Below, piece by piece: positions 16,531-24,538 of a stretch of 64,000 nucleotides of DNA. A program made the position numbers and the translations under genes. The stretch is from assembly GCA_005882315.1 (NCBI GenBank), contig VBAR01000003.1:502907-566906 (forward strand), given 5' to 3'. Below the pieces are notes generated by a model. It ran no database searches and was not told the DNA's origin. It saw nothing but the letters and a program-made list of their open reading frames with translations. The DNA is from Bacteroidota bacterium. Lineage in GTDB: Bacteria; Bacteroidota; Bacteroidia; Chitinophagales; Chitinophagaceae. Numbering within the stretch: the stretch's first letter is position 1; every line of letters starts with the position of its first letter.

Positions 16531-17799
16531 TTAATTTTTATTGATAGTATCAGCAGTATTCACACCCGGAGTTATTTCCAACTCTGGCTCTATAATTTCC
16601 TCAACTGGTTGTGTCGGTATTTTTTCAAGCACATCTTCCGCTTTTCCAAACTGTCTTGCACTCCATTTGCCTTCGATCGTTCCTTTTTGTAAAATAAAAA
16701 GACAAGGATTACTACGTGCCGCTGTTCTCACATTAGTTACATCACATTTAAATATTTGTATTTGAGAAAAAGCAGTTGTTGCTAAAGCTGCAACCGCCTC
16801 ACTGTATTTGGTAGTAACCATATACAGAGGAATATTTTTTTGTTTTGCTATTTTATAAATAGCAGAGAACCGGCTGCTCCACTCTTTTACAGGTGTAGAA
16901 AAATCTTCTGCAAATAATAAAATAGCATATGGTTTACTTAATACAATTTGTGCTGAATCAGTATCACCAGTGCCGGTTAGAGTAAATCCTTTTATCGGCG
17001 GCACATTGTTCTTTCCCTTGCGGATAAGTTTATCGTCGCGTTTAATGTATTTGTAAGTATTAAGATCTGCCGGGAGCTTATCAGCAGTAAATTCCACTTG
17101 AGTACCCCCTTTTTCATAAACATAAGTAATGACCATACTATCCGGAATTGCATTCGCAGGCATTTTCATTTGCTCCGAAATATTATTTCCTTTTTTAAAT
17201 GGCAAACAATCGAGTACCGGCAAATAGCTTAACGTATACCATTGTATGCCGAATGAAAGAACGGTTACTGTAAGCATAGCAAGCAGTCCTGTCCTATTTG
17301 ATAAAGCAGATACAATTTTTTTCCTGAAAAAGAACAACAGTAAAATTAAAACTGTAAGTATAACATCTTTTGTAAATGAAATATCGGGTGTGATAGGCAG
17401 GCAATCACCAAAGCAACCACAATTGGTAAATTTAGGTGAGCCATCAGCCTTGGTAGCAAGCCATGCATAACCAGTAAGAAAAGTAAAGAAAACGATCATC
17501 AGTAACAACAGCCAGCTAAAGAAGCGCATCTGCCAACCAATAATAACTGCAAAGCCGGCAATTATTTCCAGCGCAATCATTATTACTGCCAGCAGCAATG
17601 CATGTTCATGAAAAAAATCAAAAACTGAAATAAAAAATCCTTTCAGGAAAAAAGAAGACCCTGCCAGCCCTTCATTCCACACTTCAAAAAACTCCTGCAT
17701 CTTATAACCCAATCCATGTGGGTCATTGGCTTTTATAAGACCAGAAAAGATAAAAAGTACACCAACAAATATTCTGACTGCCAGTAATAATTTCTTCAT
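16531..17799 (-). CDS. DoxX-like membrane protein, BT_3928 type
   Basis: 422 aa. The N-terminal half has four or five membrane helices of the DoxX/methylamine-utilisation MauE type (opening R-I-F-V-G-V-L-F-I-F-S-G-L-I-K). A cysteine pair lies in T-N-C-G-C-F-G-D-C near 125-134. The C-terminal part (about 280-390) reads like a degenerate thioredoxin-like domain. This matches the BT_3928-type family I know from Bacteroidota. MauE-like proteins supply reducing equivalents for disulfide handling, so a thiol-redox role is plausible but unproven. It heads the transcript that ends with the ABC permease. Confidence 0.82.
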   Translation of the reverse strand: MKKLLLAVRIFVGVLFIFSGLIKANDPHGLGYKMQEFFEVWNEGLAGSSFFLKGFFISVFDFFHEHALLLAVIMIALEIIAGFAVIIGWQMRFFSWLLLLMIVFFTFLTGYAWLATKADGSPKFTNCGCFGDCLPITPDISFTKDVILTVLILLLFFFRKKIVSALSNRTGLLAMLTVTVLSFGIQWYTLSYLPVLDCLPFKKGNNISEQMKMPANAIPDSMVITYVYEKGGTQVEFTADKLPADLNTYKYIKRDDKLIRKGKNNVPPIKGFTLTGTGDTDSAQIVLSKPYAILLFAEDFSTPVKEWSSRFSAIYKIAKQKNIPLYMVTTKYSEAVAALATTAFSQIQIFKCDVTNVRTAARSNPCLFILQKGTIEGKWSARQFGKAEDVLEKIPTQPVEEIIEPELEITPGVNTADTINKN

Positions 17800-17863
17800 T
17801 TGATTTATTTGACCTTTATAACTTAATCATTCAATAACATAGTTAACCAATTCCCACACTTCT

Positions 17864-17871
17864 TACCTTCG
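17864..17871 (+). promoter_or_regulatory. Candidate -7 box of folP
   Basis: TACCTTCG (TAnnTTcG), ending 5 nt before the ATG. A start site about 7 nt downstream would fall on the start codon itself. Confidence 0.45.
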
Positions 17872-17876
17872 CTCAA

Positions 17877-18710
17877 ATGTACACTCTAAACTGCAAAGGA
17901 AGAATACTGGCTATTCAGCATCCGCTGGTGATGGGTATTATTAACATTACGCCTGATTCGTTTTATACTAATAGCAGGGCAACCGGTATTAATGAAATAT
18001 TAATGCAGGCAGAAAAAATGCTGAATGAAGGAGCCGATATTCTTGATATCGGTGGACAAAGTACAAGACCAGGCAGTGAAAAAATTTCTGCTGATGAAGA
18101 ATTGACAAGAGTAATTGAACCTATAAGGGCTATTACAGAAAAATTTCCAGCGGCTTTTATTTCCATTGACACTTATTATGCTGCTGTTGTAAAAGAAGCT
18201 GTGCAGGCAGGTGCATCGATCGTAAATGACATCAGCGCAGGAAGCCTCGATAATAAGATGATTGATACAGTTGCTAACTTAAATGTTCCGTATGTGCTGA
18301 TGCACATGCAAGGCACACCACAAACCATGCAAAAAGATCCAACTTATACTGATGTTACAAAAGAAGTACTTGATTTTTTTATACAGAAAAAAAATGAACT
18401 GAATAAAAAAGGGATCAAAGATGTGATAATTGATCCCGGTTTTGGTTTTGGAAAAACGATTGAGCATAATTTCGAATTGCTCTGCAATCTTCCTGTATTT
18501 AAAATGTTGGATGCTCCTATCCTGTTGGGTATTTCAAGAAAATCGATGATCAGTAAAACGCTGGGTATAAAAACAGATGATTCATTGAATGGCACAACCG
18601 TTCTCAATACAATCGGCATGATGAATGGAGCATCAATACTTAGGGTACATGATGTAAAAGCTTCAAAGGAAGCAGTAAAACTTTTTGAAGCTACCAATAC
18701 CCGAAAATAA
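17877..18710 (+). CDS. folP: Dihydropteroate synthase
   Basis: 277 aa. All family landmarks are present: V-M-G-I-I-N-I-T-P-D-S-F-Y near residue 19, D-I-G-G-Q-S-T-R-P-G near 59, V-N-D-I-S-A-G and D-P-G-F-G-F-G-K. The enzyme joins p-aminobenzoate to dihydropterin pyrophosphate in folate synthesis and is the sulfonamide target. The second motif reads GGQSTRPG, as in many Bacteroidota, where other phyla have GGESTRPG. It is a single gene, convergent with the FKBP gene 6 nt away. Confidence 0.96.
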   Translation: MYTLNCKGRILAIQHPLVMGIINITPDSFYTNSRATGINEILMQAEKMLNEGADILDIGGQSTRPGSEKISADEELTRVIEPIRAITEKFPAAFISIDTYYAAVVKEAVQAGASIVNDISAGSLDNKMIDTVANLNVPYVLMHMQGTPQTMQKDPTYTDVTKEVLDFFIQKKNELNKKGIKDVIIDPGFGFGKTIEHNFELLCNLPVFKMLDAPILLGISRKSMISKTLGIKTDDSLNGTTVLNTIGMMNGASILRVHDVKASKEAVKLFEATNTRK

Positions 18711-18716
18711 TTTTTT

Positions 18717-19646
18717 CTATTTTTTCTTCGGTTGTGGAACTGGATTTGGAGTATTAGATGGGGCTGGAGTTGGAGCCGGCGCTTTTTCCTGTACATCCTC
18801 TACCTTAATATCAAATATGAGATGTTCATTGGGGCCAATTGCAGGGGGATTACCTGTTGAACCATAAGCCAATGATGAGGGTATATAAATTTTTGCAACA
18901 GATCCTTTTCTTAATAACCTTATACCATCGGTAAATCCTTTTGCCATCCTGTCTACATTTATTGTAAATGATAGCGGGCCTTTACTGATAGTAGCAGAAT
19001 CCATATTACTCTCAAACACAGTCCCGGAAAATAAACTACCCCGGTACCGTACCGAAACATAATTTCCTGAATCGATAAGATCTCCTGTTCCCGGTTCAAT
19101 GATCTTTACAAAGGCGCCTGAAGATGTTTCCTGTACTCCTTCAATTTTATTTTCATCCAGGTATTTCTTTACTGCTTCTTTTTCAGCAGGAAGATTGGCG
19201 AGTGATGCTTTTTCCCTGTCAGCGTTGGCAGCAGATTCGGACTTGAATATATCCAGTAATTTAATAGTAACGATCAGCCTGTCTCCTTTTTTAATTTCCG
19301 GCGGCAACTGCACACCCTTTTTTAAAAAAGTATCCAATGATTGAAATACAATGACACTATCACCTTTCCGCATTTTTGTCCACAATTCTGATATATCATA
19401 CTTATTACCAAAACCATTTGCTTGCGCATAAGCAGGGTCTTTACCGAATGTAGTATTGTATACACTGTCATTTACTTTATTCTCTATATGAAATTTTATA
19501 TAGTCACCCGTTTTTACTGAATCTCCTTTTCCATCGCTGAAAATTTTATATACTAATCCGCTGCCGGTTTTCTTATACTCCAGTTTGCCGCATGATGCAA
19601 AAGCAATGGTGGTTAAAATAAATATTATAAAAGCTGAATAACGCAT
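18717..19646 (-). CDS. FKBP-type peptidyl-prolyl isomerase lipoprotein
   Basis: 309 aa. A lipoprotein signal (ending F-A-S-C at residue 19) is followed by a degenerate FKBP-like domain (about 25-130), then a short helical linker, then a complete FKBP domain (about 165-285). The latter ends in I-Y-I-P-S-S-L-A-Y-G and H-L-I-F-D-I-K-V. A Pro/Ala/Asn-rich tail closes the protein. It probably assists folding of envelope proteins. The two-domain layout resembles gliding-motility isomerases such as GldI, but I would not assign that name. The start is 10 nt from the DHH gene stop, so they likely share a transcript. Confidence 0.9.
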   Translation of the reverse strand: MRYSAFIIFILTTIAFASCGKLEYKKTGSGLVYKIFSDGKGDSVKTGDYIKFHIENKVNDSVYNTTFGKDPAYAQANGFGNKYDISELWTKMRKGDSVIVFQSLDTFLKKGVQLPPEIKKGDRLIVTIKLLDIFKSESAANADREKASLANLPAEKEAVKKYLDENKIEGVQETSSGAFVKIIEPGTGDLIDSGNYVSVRYRGSLFSGTVFESNMDSATISKGPLSFTINVDRMAKGFTDGIRLLRKGSVAKIYIPSSLAYGSTGNPPAIGPNEHLIFDIKVEDVQEKAPAPTPAPSNTPNPVPQPKKK

Positions 19647-19655
19647 AACAAATAA

Positions 19656-20663
19656 TTATTGTAAGAGTTCTTTATTTTCTTTTATTACAAGTTTAAACTT
19701 TCTCACTGTTTCGTCCAGCGAATCGGTACTGCGTCCACCGGCTGCGGCAAAATGCCCGCCCCCGTCAAAATATTTTCGTGCAAAGCTATTGCAATCAAAA
19801 TCACCTTTGCTGCGAAAGCTCCATTTTCTTTCCTCATCCCTGTCGATACACAAGGCTACTAGTTTTATTCCCTGTATTGATTGCGGATAGTTTACTAACC
19901 CTTCTGTATCACCGGTCTTGATATAATATTTCAATACATCGGCTTTAGGTACTGCTATAAGCACAGTGTTGTATTCATAAAAGACTTCCATCCGGTTCAA
20001 CAATACATGCCCGGTAAACCGCAAACGGTTTTCCAGGAAATTATCAAACAATTTATCATGCACATGTGAATGCTCAAGTCCACGTTCCATTAAATGAGCT
20101 ACAAGCTTATGCACTTCGGCATGGGTTGATGGAAAACGAAATGAACCTGTATCGCCTATAACACCTGCATAAATACATTCAGCAATTTCAATTGTGATCT
20201 TATCCCCGTTACCTGAACCTACGATAAGATCATAGATCATTTGGCAGGTAGAACTTTTTACCGTATCACTTATTCCATATTCGAAAATTTCTTTTTGTGG
20301 TTCACGGTGATGGTCAATTAAAATTTTTGTACAATTTAGTGACTGCAACTTCTTTTCCATTTGCTTAGTACGATGCAGCGCATTAAAGTCAAGACAGAAA
20401 AGCCATTCTGTTTCATCCAATTTTGGCTCAGCTATTGATCTGTTTTTTTCATAATCAACTACTTCCTTCGCTCCGGGCATCCAGTCCAACCAGGCTGCCC
20501 AGTTGGTAGGCGAAATAACATTCACTTTATGGCCAAGACTTTCCAGAAAGTGTTTCAGCGCCAGGGAAGATCCCATAGCATCAGCATCAGGTTTCTGGTG
20601 CATGACAATTGTACATTTCCGTGGCTGGGCGAGTAAGGGATAAATATTCTCAATGGGTTGCAT
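19656..20663 (-). CDS. DHH/DHHA1 phosphoesterase, NrnA-like
   Basis: 335 aa. The DHH superfamily motifs are visible: H-Q-K-P-D-A-D-A-M-G-S (22-32), C-L-D-F-N-A, L-I-D-H-H-R near 138 and the DHHA1 G-G-G-H-F-A-A-A-G-G near 310. NrnA-type enzymes degrade short oligoribonucleotides and dephosphorylate pAp. Length and motif spacing fit that group. It is the first gene of a leftward pair with the FKBP lipoprotein. A TATCTTCG element lies 9 nt upstream of the start. Confidence 0.92.
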   Translation of the reverse strand: MQPIENIYPLLAQPRKCTIVMHQKPDADAMGSSLALKHFLESLGHKVNVISPTNWAAWLDWMPGAKEVVDYEKNRSIAEPKLDETEWLFCLDFNALHRTKQMEKKLQSLNCTKILIDHHREPQKEIFEYGISDTVKSSTCQMIYDLIVGSGNGDKITIEIAECIYAGVIGDTGSFRFPSTHAEVHKLVAHLMERGLEHSHVHDKLFDNFLENRLRFTGHVLLNRMEVFYEYNTVLIAVPKADVLKYYIKTGDTEGLVNYPQSIQGIKLVALCIDRDEERKWSFRSKGDFDCNSFARKYFDGGGHFAAAGGRSTDSLDETVRKFKLVIKENKELLQ

Positions 20664-20672
20664 ACAGGGTTG

Positions 20673-20680
20673 CGAAGATA
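20673..20680 (-). promoter_or_regulatory. Candidate -7 box of the DHH gene
   Basis: Leftward TATCTTCG (TAnnTTcG), 9 nt before the start codon. Confidence 0.4.
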
Positions 20681-20726
20681 AGGGATTCTTGTTGCTGGTT
20701 TCTTTGTACTAGTTGCTTGACATCTG

Positions 20727-20820
20727 ATATCAGGATATTGAGATATTATGATATTTTAAAAGCACTCTTAGCTATATCAATATAACAATTTAGCAACCTA
20801 ATATCTCAATATCCTAATAT
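20727..20820. repeat. Imperfect inverted repeat, 'atatc' word family
   Basis: A 22-nt arm at 20727-20748 and its reverse complement at 20799-20820 differ at one position, with a 50-nt spacer. Both are built from short words around ATATC/GATATT. The same words form the repeat at 24432-24531. Confidence 0.85.
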
Positions 20821-20833
20821 CCCAATTAACCCC

Positions 20834-20841
20834 TACTTTTG
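20834..20841 (+). promoter_or_regulatory. Candidate -7 box of ndk
   Basis: TACTTTTG, an exact TAnnTTTG match, 23 nt before the ndk ATG. The expected -33 region lies inside the right arm of the upstream repeat. Confidence 0.6.
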
Positions 20842-20864
20842 CGGCGCAAAAACAAATACGTACT

Positions 20865-21281
20865 ATGAGCAACAGAACACTTACAATGATCAAACCGGAT
20901 GCCATGAAAAAAGGTTATGCCGGTGGAATTTTAGACATGATGATCCAGGGTGGTTTTCGTGTAGTGGCTTTGAAACAATTACAACTGACACCTGAAAAAG
21001 CCGGTGAGTTTTATGCAGTGCATAAAGAAAGACCTTTCTATGGTGAACTGGTTGAGTTTATGAGCAGCGGCCCCATCATTGCTGCTATACTTGAAAAAGA
21101 AAATGCAGTGGCTGATTTCCGTAAACTGATTGGCGCTACCAATCCTGCCAATGCAGAAGAAGGAACTATCCGCAAAAAATATGCATCAAGCGTGGGAGAA
21201 AATGCTGTACACGGAAGTGACAGTGATGAAAACGCAAAGATCGAAGGCGATTTTTTCTTTTCAGCTCTTGAGAGATTTTAA
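20865..21281 (+). CDS. ndk: Nucleoside diphosphate kinase
   Basis: 138 aa, the normal length. It opens with [10 protein letters not shown]. The phosphate-accepting histidine is in N-A-V-H-G-S-D-S near residue 115. The enzyme equilibrates nucleoside di- and triphosphates through a phospho-histidine. It is transcribed alone from the TACTTTTG promoter and ends at a hairpin terminator, which also marks the left side of the accessory island. Confidence 0.97.
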   Translation: MSNRTLTMIKPDAMKKGYAGGILDMMIQGGFRVVALKQLQLTPEKAGEFYAVHKERPFYGELVEFMSSGPIIAAILEKENAVADFRKLIGATNPANAEEGTIRKKYASSVGENAVHGSDSDENAKIEGDFFFSALERF

Positions 21282-21306
21282 AAAAGATTTACTTTAATTG
21301 TATTTG

Positions 21307-21344
21307 CGAAAGTTTTTTGTTAACAAAAGACTTTCGTTTTTTTT
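21307..21344 (+). terminator. Rho-independent terminator of ndk
   Basis: CGAAAGT (21307-21313) pairs with ACTTTCG (21330-21336). Between them lies the palindrome TTTGTTAACAAA. A run of T follows at once. Confidence 0.8.
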
Positions 21345-21421
21345 ATAAAATGCCTGATATGAAATAGTTTAAAAAAATTGTTTTGCCGACCGGGGCTTAG
21401 AAACTTTCGCATATTTTTGAG

Positions 21422-21457
21422 TTGTGCGTCAGCATAGACCGACTCTACGCAAGACAA
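21422..21457. repeat. Hairpin at left side of accessory island
   Basis: TTGTGCGT (21422-21429) can pair with ACGCAAGACAA (21447-21457), leaving a 3-nt bulge. It lies in a 217-nt gap between ndk and the next gene. An 11-nt inverted pair, TGCGAAAGTTT (21305-21315) and its complement at 21401-21411, also spans the gap. Confidence 0.5.
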
Positions 21458-21498
21458 CAAAAAGACTTTAAGCAACTGAAATAACGAATGATATAAGT

Positions 21499-21873
21499 AT
21501 GAAACAATTTTTAATTTTTATTGGCGGTATGGTTGCAGGAGCTTTACTCTTGTATGCAATCGGGTTTAGGAAAGAAAGTTCCGTAAGAGAACAACTAGGA
21601 CGGGAACTAATTGAAACGCTATCACACAACCTTACAAACCAAGAGGCAGAAGTTCAATACATAGAAGTAAAAGGTAAAAAAGGAAATGTGACTTTACACA
21701 CAGGTATGACAAAAGATTCTGTAAGGATACTTGTAGGCAAACCTGATAATGTTGAATTACGTTCTTACGGGAATGCACTTGAAGACTGGGGTTATAAGAT
21801 TAGGAATAATTATGTGCCTGACTTAGAAATAAATTTTGAAGCTGGAAAATTAAAGAGCCTGCGACAGAACTAA
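21499..21873 (+). CDS. Small BamE/SmpA-like anchored protein
   Basis: 124 aa. A membrane or signal segment (about 3-20) precedes a charged linker. Residues 68-124 have the pattern of the BamE/SmpA/OmlA fold: G-M-T-K-D-S-V, then V-G-K-P-D, then a Trp-Gly and the closing L-E-I-N-F-E-A-G-K-L. Members act in outer-membrane assembly or as small envelope proteins of unknown role. It has no lipobox. It is the first gene of the accessory island and its codon use shifts toward GAC and ACA compared with ndk. Function is unknown. Confidence 0.75.
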   Translation: MKQFLIFIGGMVAGALLLYAIGFRKESSVREQLGRELIETLSHNLTNQEAEVQYIEVKGKKGNVTLHTGMTKDSVRILVGKPDNVELRSYGNALEDWGYKIRNNYVPDLEINFEAGKLKSLRQN

Positions 21874-21895
21874 TTACATAAATCAAAACTGAAAT

Positions 21896-22192
21896 ATGGA
21901 AGGACTGCTTTTAATACTTTTTGCCATTGCAATCTTTGTATTAAAACAGTTTGTTTTTGAGCACAGACGCAAACAAAGGCGTGACTATTATCGCAATGAC
22001 TATCTAAAATCGGAAGCATGGAAGAGGAAATGTTATGTTGTGATGAAGAGAGATAATTGGCGTTGCGTATTTTGTGGTGGTCGGGCGACACAGGTTCATC
22101 ATAAGAGATACGCAAAATACAATATTGGGAAAGAACCAATTGAATGGCTTGTTTCAGTATGTAATTCGTGCCATGACAAACAACATCAATGA
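21896..22192 (+). CDS. Membrane-anchored HNH endonuclease-like protein
   Basis: 98 aa. A hydrophobic helix (about 3-21) is followed by a very basic stretch and an HNH domain. Cys57-x-x-Cys60 and Cys89-x-x-Cys92 supply a zinc knuckle, His68-His69 supply the first catalytic positions, and His93/His97 follow. Typical sequence runs C-V-F-C-G-G and V-H-H-K-R-Y. HNH enzymes cut DNA in restriction, homing and phage packaging. A membrane-tethered minimal HNH is uncommon and could act on incoming DNA. It follows the previous gene by 22 nt and is probably co-transcribed. Confidence 0.8.
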   Translation: MEGLLLILFAIAIFVLKQFVFEHRRKQRRDYYRNDYLKSEAWKRKCYVVMKRDNWRCVFCGGRATQVHHKRYAKYNIGKEPIEWLVSVCNSCHDKQHQ

Positions 22193-22315
22193 CAAACCGA
22201 AAATGCCGAACGCACAATTTTCAATCAGCTGCGGCTCCGGGCTGGACATTATAAAATACCAGCACAGCAGCAAGCTCTGGCCGTTGCCTGCAAGTGTAGA
22301 ACAGACCCCACTTCT
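22193..22315. other. GC-richer structured spacer inside the island
   Basis: Short complementary segments (for example GCTGG and CCAGC around an AT loop near 22238-22260) suggest a folded element. The end holds GTTGCCTGCAAGTGT (22283-22297), whose reverse complement recurs with one mismatch at 23410-23424. The next two genes are thus bracketed. It resembles spacers between accessory genes in other Bacteroidota, but it lacks the core sites of integron attC. Confidence 0.45.
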
Positions 22316-22768
22316 ATGACAAAGAAAATAATATTGATAGCTTGTGTTTCTCAAAAGGGTGACAAAAAGGCGAAGGCGAAAGATTTATACATCAGCCAAC
22401 TTTTTAAAAGCAGTTTGGCATTTGCTAATAAACAAAACCCTGACAAGATTTTTATCCTTTCAGCACTTCACCATCTGCTTGACATTGACCAAGAAATTGA
22501 ACCATATAACGTAACACTAAGTAAAGTTCCAAAAGCAAAAAGAAAACCAGGACTTAAAATATTGACTTCCGAAGAAAAAGTAAATTGGGGTAAGAAAGTT
22601 GTAGAGCAACTTTCCAAACAAACAGATTTGCAGAATGATGAATTTATGGTTTTGGCAGGACAAGAATATATCAAACCAATCATAAACTGTATTCCACACT
22701 TTCAAAACCCATTAAACGGACTAAGACAAGGTGAAAGAGTAAAATTCCTTAACAAAAATAGACAATGA
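22316..22768 (+). CDS. DUF6884-like protein
   Basis: 150 aa. The pattern matches what I know as DUF6884/YaaA-like: I-I-L-I-A-C-x-x-x-K near the N-terminus (Cys10, Lys14), D-L-Y-I-S-Q-L-F at 23-30, I-L-S-A-L-H-H-L-L-D at 47-56, P-Y-N-V-T-L at 63-68, L-A-G-x-x-Y near 113-118 and G-L-R-Q-G-E-R at 135-141. Related domains occur beside 7-deazaguanine DNA- or RNA-modification enzymes and in phage; their activity is mostly unknown. The stop overlaps the next start by 4 nt (ATGA), so the two proteins are made together. Confidence 0.8.
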   Translation: MTKKIILIACVSQKGDKKAKAKDLYISQLFKSSLAFANKQNPDKIFILSALHHLLDIDQEIEPYNVTLSKVPKAKRKPGLKILTSEEKVNWGKKVVEQLSKQTDLQNDEFMVLAGQEYIKPIINCIPHFQNPLNGLRQGERVKFLNKNRQ

Positions 22769-23403
22769 AAAATAGTGCTTTAGAATTACATCAACTTTTC
22801 AACCAGCAAAAAAGGTTTACGTTTCCGTTTGACAAATTCATTAACGAAATTCCAAAGAATGGTATTTACATTATTTTTGAAAGTGGCGAAAAATATCAAG
22901 CCTTTGACAGAATTGTAAGAGTTGGTACACATACAGGAATTAACCAACTACGTTCCAGACTTAAACAACACTTTGTAAAAGAAAATAAAAATAGAAGCAT
23001 CTTTAGAAAAAATATTGGACGCTGTTTTCTGAACAAAGACAATAGTGCTTATTTAAATCTTTGGGAACTTGACACGACTTCAAGGGTTGACAAAGAAAAA
23101 AACTTAAAATTGCTTGACCTGCCTTTTGAAAAGGAAATTGAAAAAATGATTAGCAATTACGTTCAGACCAATCTTTCATTTTGTGTGTTTGAAATTGACA
23201 CAAAAGATGACCGACTTTTTTGGGAAAGTAAAATAGTTTCAACATTAGCAAAAGCATCAGATATAAAACCAACAGACAAATGGTTAGGCAATCACTCAAC
23301 CAAGGACAAAATAAAAGCAAGTGGACTTTGGCAAGTGAACGAACTTTATAATGACGCTTTAACTGAGACAGAATTAGAACAACTAAAAGCAAAATTCGGG
23401 TGA
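22765..23403 (+). CDS. GIY-YIG nuclease-like protein
   Basis: 212 aa. Gly33-Ile-Tyr35 begins the fold. The second motif reads R-V-G-T-H-T-G (52-58) where classical members have Y-I-G. Arg63/Arg65 in the following helix and Glu154 in F-W-E-S-K fit the catalytic Arg and metal-binding Glu. GIY-YIG proteins nick or cut DNA in repair, homing and restriction. It is translationally coupled to the DUF6884-like gene. Nearly all Asp codons are GAC, unlike the flanking housekeeping genes, which suggests transfer. The pair may be a DNA-processing or defence module, but this is an inference. Confidence 0.8.
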   Translation: MKNSALELHQLFNQQKRFTFPFDKFINEIPKNGIYIIFESGEKYQAFDRIVRVGTHTGINQLRSRLKQHFVKENKNRSIFRKNIGRCFLNKDNSAYLNLWELDTTSRVDKEKNLKLLDLPFEKEIEKMISNYVQTNLSFCVFEIDTKDDRLFWESKIVSTLAKASDIKPTDKWLGNHSTKDKIKASGLWQVNELYNDALTETELEQLKAKFG

Positions 23404-23449
23404 CAGAAAACACCTGCAGGCAACAAAAGTATTTGCAAAATCATTTCAC

Positions 23450-24379
23450 TCAAATCTCTTTTGTCTTTGTGATCTTATTATCAACCGGAGTTACCTGGTA
23501 TCCTTCTTTCTTTAATAAATTAATTACACCATTCTTTCCGGGTAAATGACCGGCTCCAACAGCAATCACCATTGATTTTTTTGGCAACAGGTCTTTTAAT
23601 TTAGCAACCCAGTTCCTGTTTCGGTTAAACAATAAAATATCATAATACTTCAGCATGCCGGGTTCTGTTTTTATCATCAGTTCTTCCAACTTAGAAAGAT
23701 CCTGTGCTTTGTAGGCATCCATCAATGCTTCCGTTTCATTATTCTTTGCCCCTGCTTCCGAACTATCAATAAAAGCCAGTAACTGTGCCGCCTGCATTTT
23801 ATAAGGTATACTGTCGAGAATGCCCGCCTGGTATTTTATAGTTTCAAGACCGCTTATCTTCTTTTTATTATCTGCCGCTTGCTCCATTACAACCTGCTCG
23901 ATAGCGATTGCATCATCGCATTCCATACCGCCTTGCTCAAGCAGACCGCTTGCAAGCATAGGTTTAAATTTCTGCAGCATATCAAAAGGCAGCATACTGC
24001 TGGTCTTTTCAAAATACTTTTTTACTCTTACAAATTCTTCAGGAGTGTACAGATCTTCAAGAGTTGTATCGCCAAGCATGGTCAAAGAACTCAATGCCCC
24101 CATCATTTCAATAATATTGCTCATGTCGATCTCAAGATATACCTCGTCACATTTTGCAATTGCATCTTTAAAATTATTGCTTAGACCCGCATCGGCACCG
24201 CAGATCATATGAATAGTGCCATAGAGGTAGGAAGGTTTTTCCAAGCCCTTGCCACTGATCTTCCAAAGTAATGTGTTGTTAGCATTTGAGGATTTGCTCT
24301 CGGTTTTTGTTTTTGATGATTGAGAACAGGCTGTCACACATACCAACGCCATCATCATGCCTATACTTATTCGTTTCAT
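23450..24379 (-). CDS. TraB/GumN family lipoprotein
   Basis: 309 aa from the Met at 24379, which begins a standard lipoprotein signal (MKRISIGMMM, then V-T-A-C). An in-frame Met three codons earlier is less natural. The TraB/GumN fold is visible as L-W-K-I-S-G, Y-L-Y-G-T-I-H and the C-terminal V-A-V-G-A-G-H-L-P-G-K-N-G-V. Members are metal-dependent hydrolases or proteases of the Tiki type. An envelope-bound peptidase is the best guess. It forms a single leftward unit, convergent with the accessory island. Confidence 0.9.
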   Translation of the reverse strand: MKRISIGMMMALVCVTACSQSSKTKTESKSSNANNTLLWKISGKGLEKPSYLYGTIHMICGADAGLSNNFKDAIAKCDEVYLEIDMSNIIEMMGALSSLTMLGDTTLEDLYTPEEFVRVKKYFEKTSSMLPFDMLQKFKPMLASGLLEQGGMECDDAIAIEQVVMEQAADNKKKISGLETIKYQAGILDSIPYKMQAAQLLAFIDSSEAGAKNNETEALMDAYKAQDLSKLEELMIKTEPGMLKYYDILLFNRNRNWVAKLKDLLPKKSMVIAVGAGHLPGKNGVINLLKKEGYQVTPVDNKITKTKEI

Positions 24380-24431
24380 GGGTTCCAAGTTTTATGCAAG
24401 TTAAATGGATATTGAGAGATTACGATATTGG

Positions 24432-24531
24432 GATATTGGATATTCAGATATTTTAATTTCGATGACGGCTGAAAGGATAAATTGTTAAAGGGTTTGATTT
24501 CCGAATATTTAATATCTCAATATCCAATATC
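24432..24531. repeat. Imperfect inverted repeat, 'atatc' word family
   Basis: Arms of 21 nt at 24432-24452 and 24511-24531 are reverse complements with one mismatch. Their words match those of the repeat at 20727-20820, so these are two members of one family 3.7 kb apart. Confidence 0.85.
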
Positions 24532-24538
24532 AGCATTT

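Noticed and set aside
22193-22315. Integron attC site
   Set aside because: The fold is suggestive, but the core GTTRRRY and RYYYAAC sites are not present in the right positions, and no integrase was seen.
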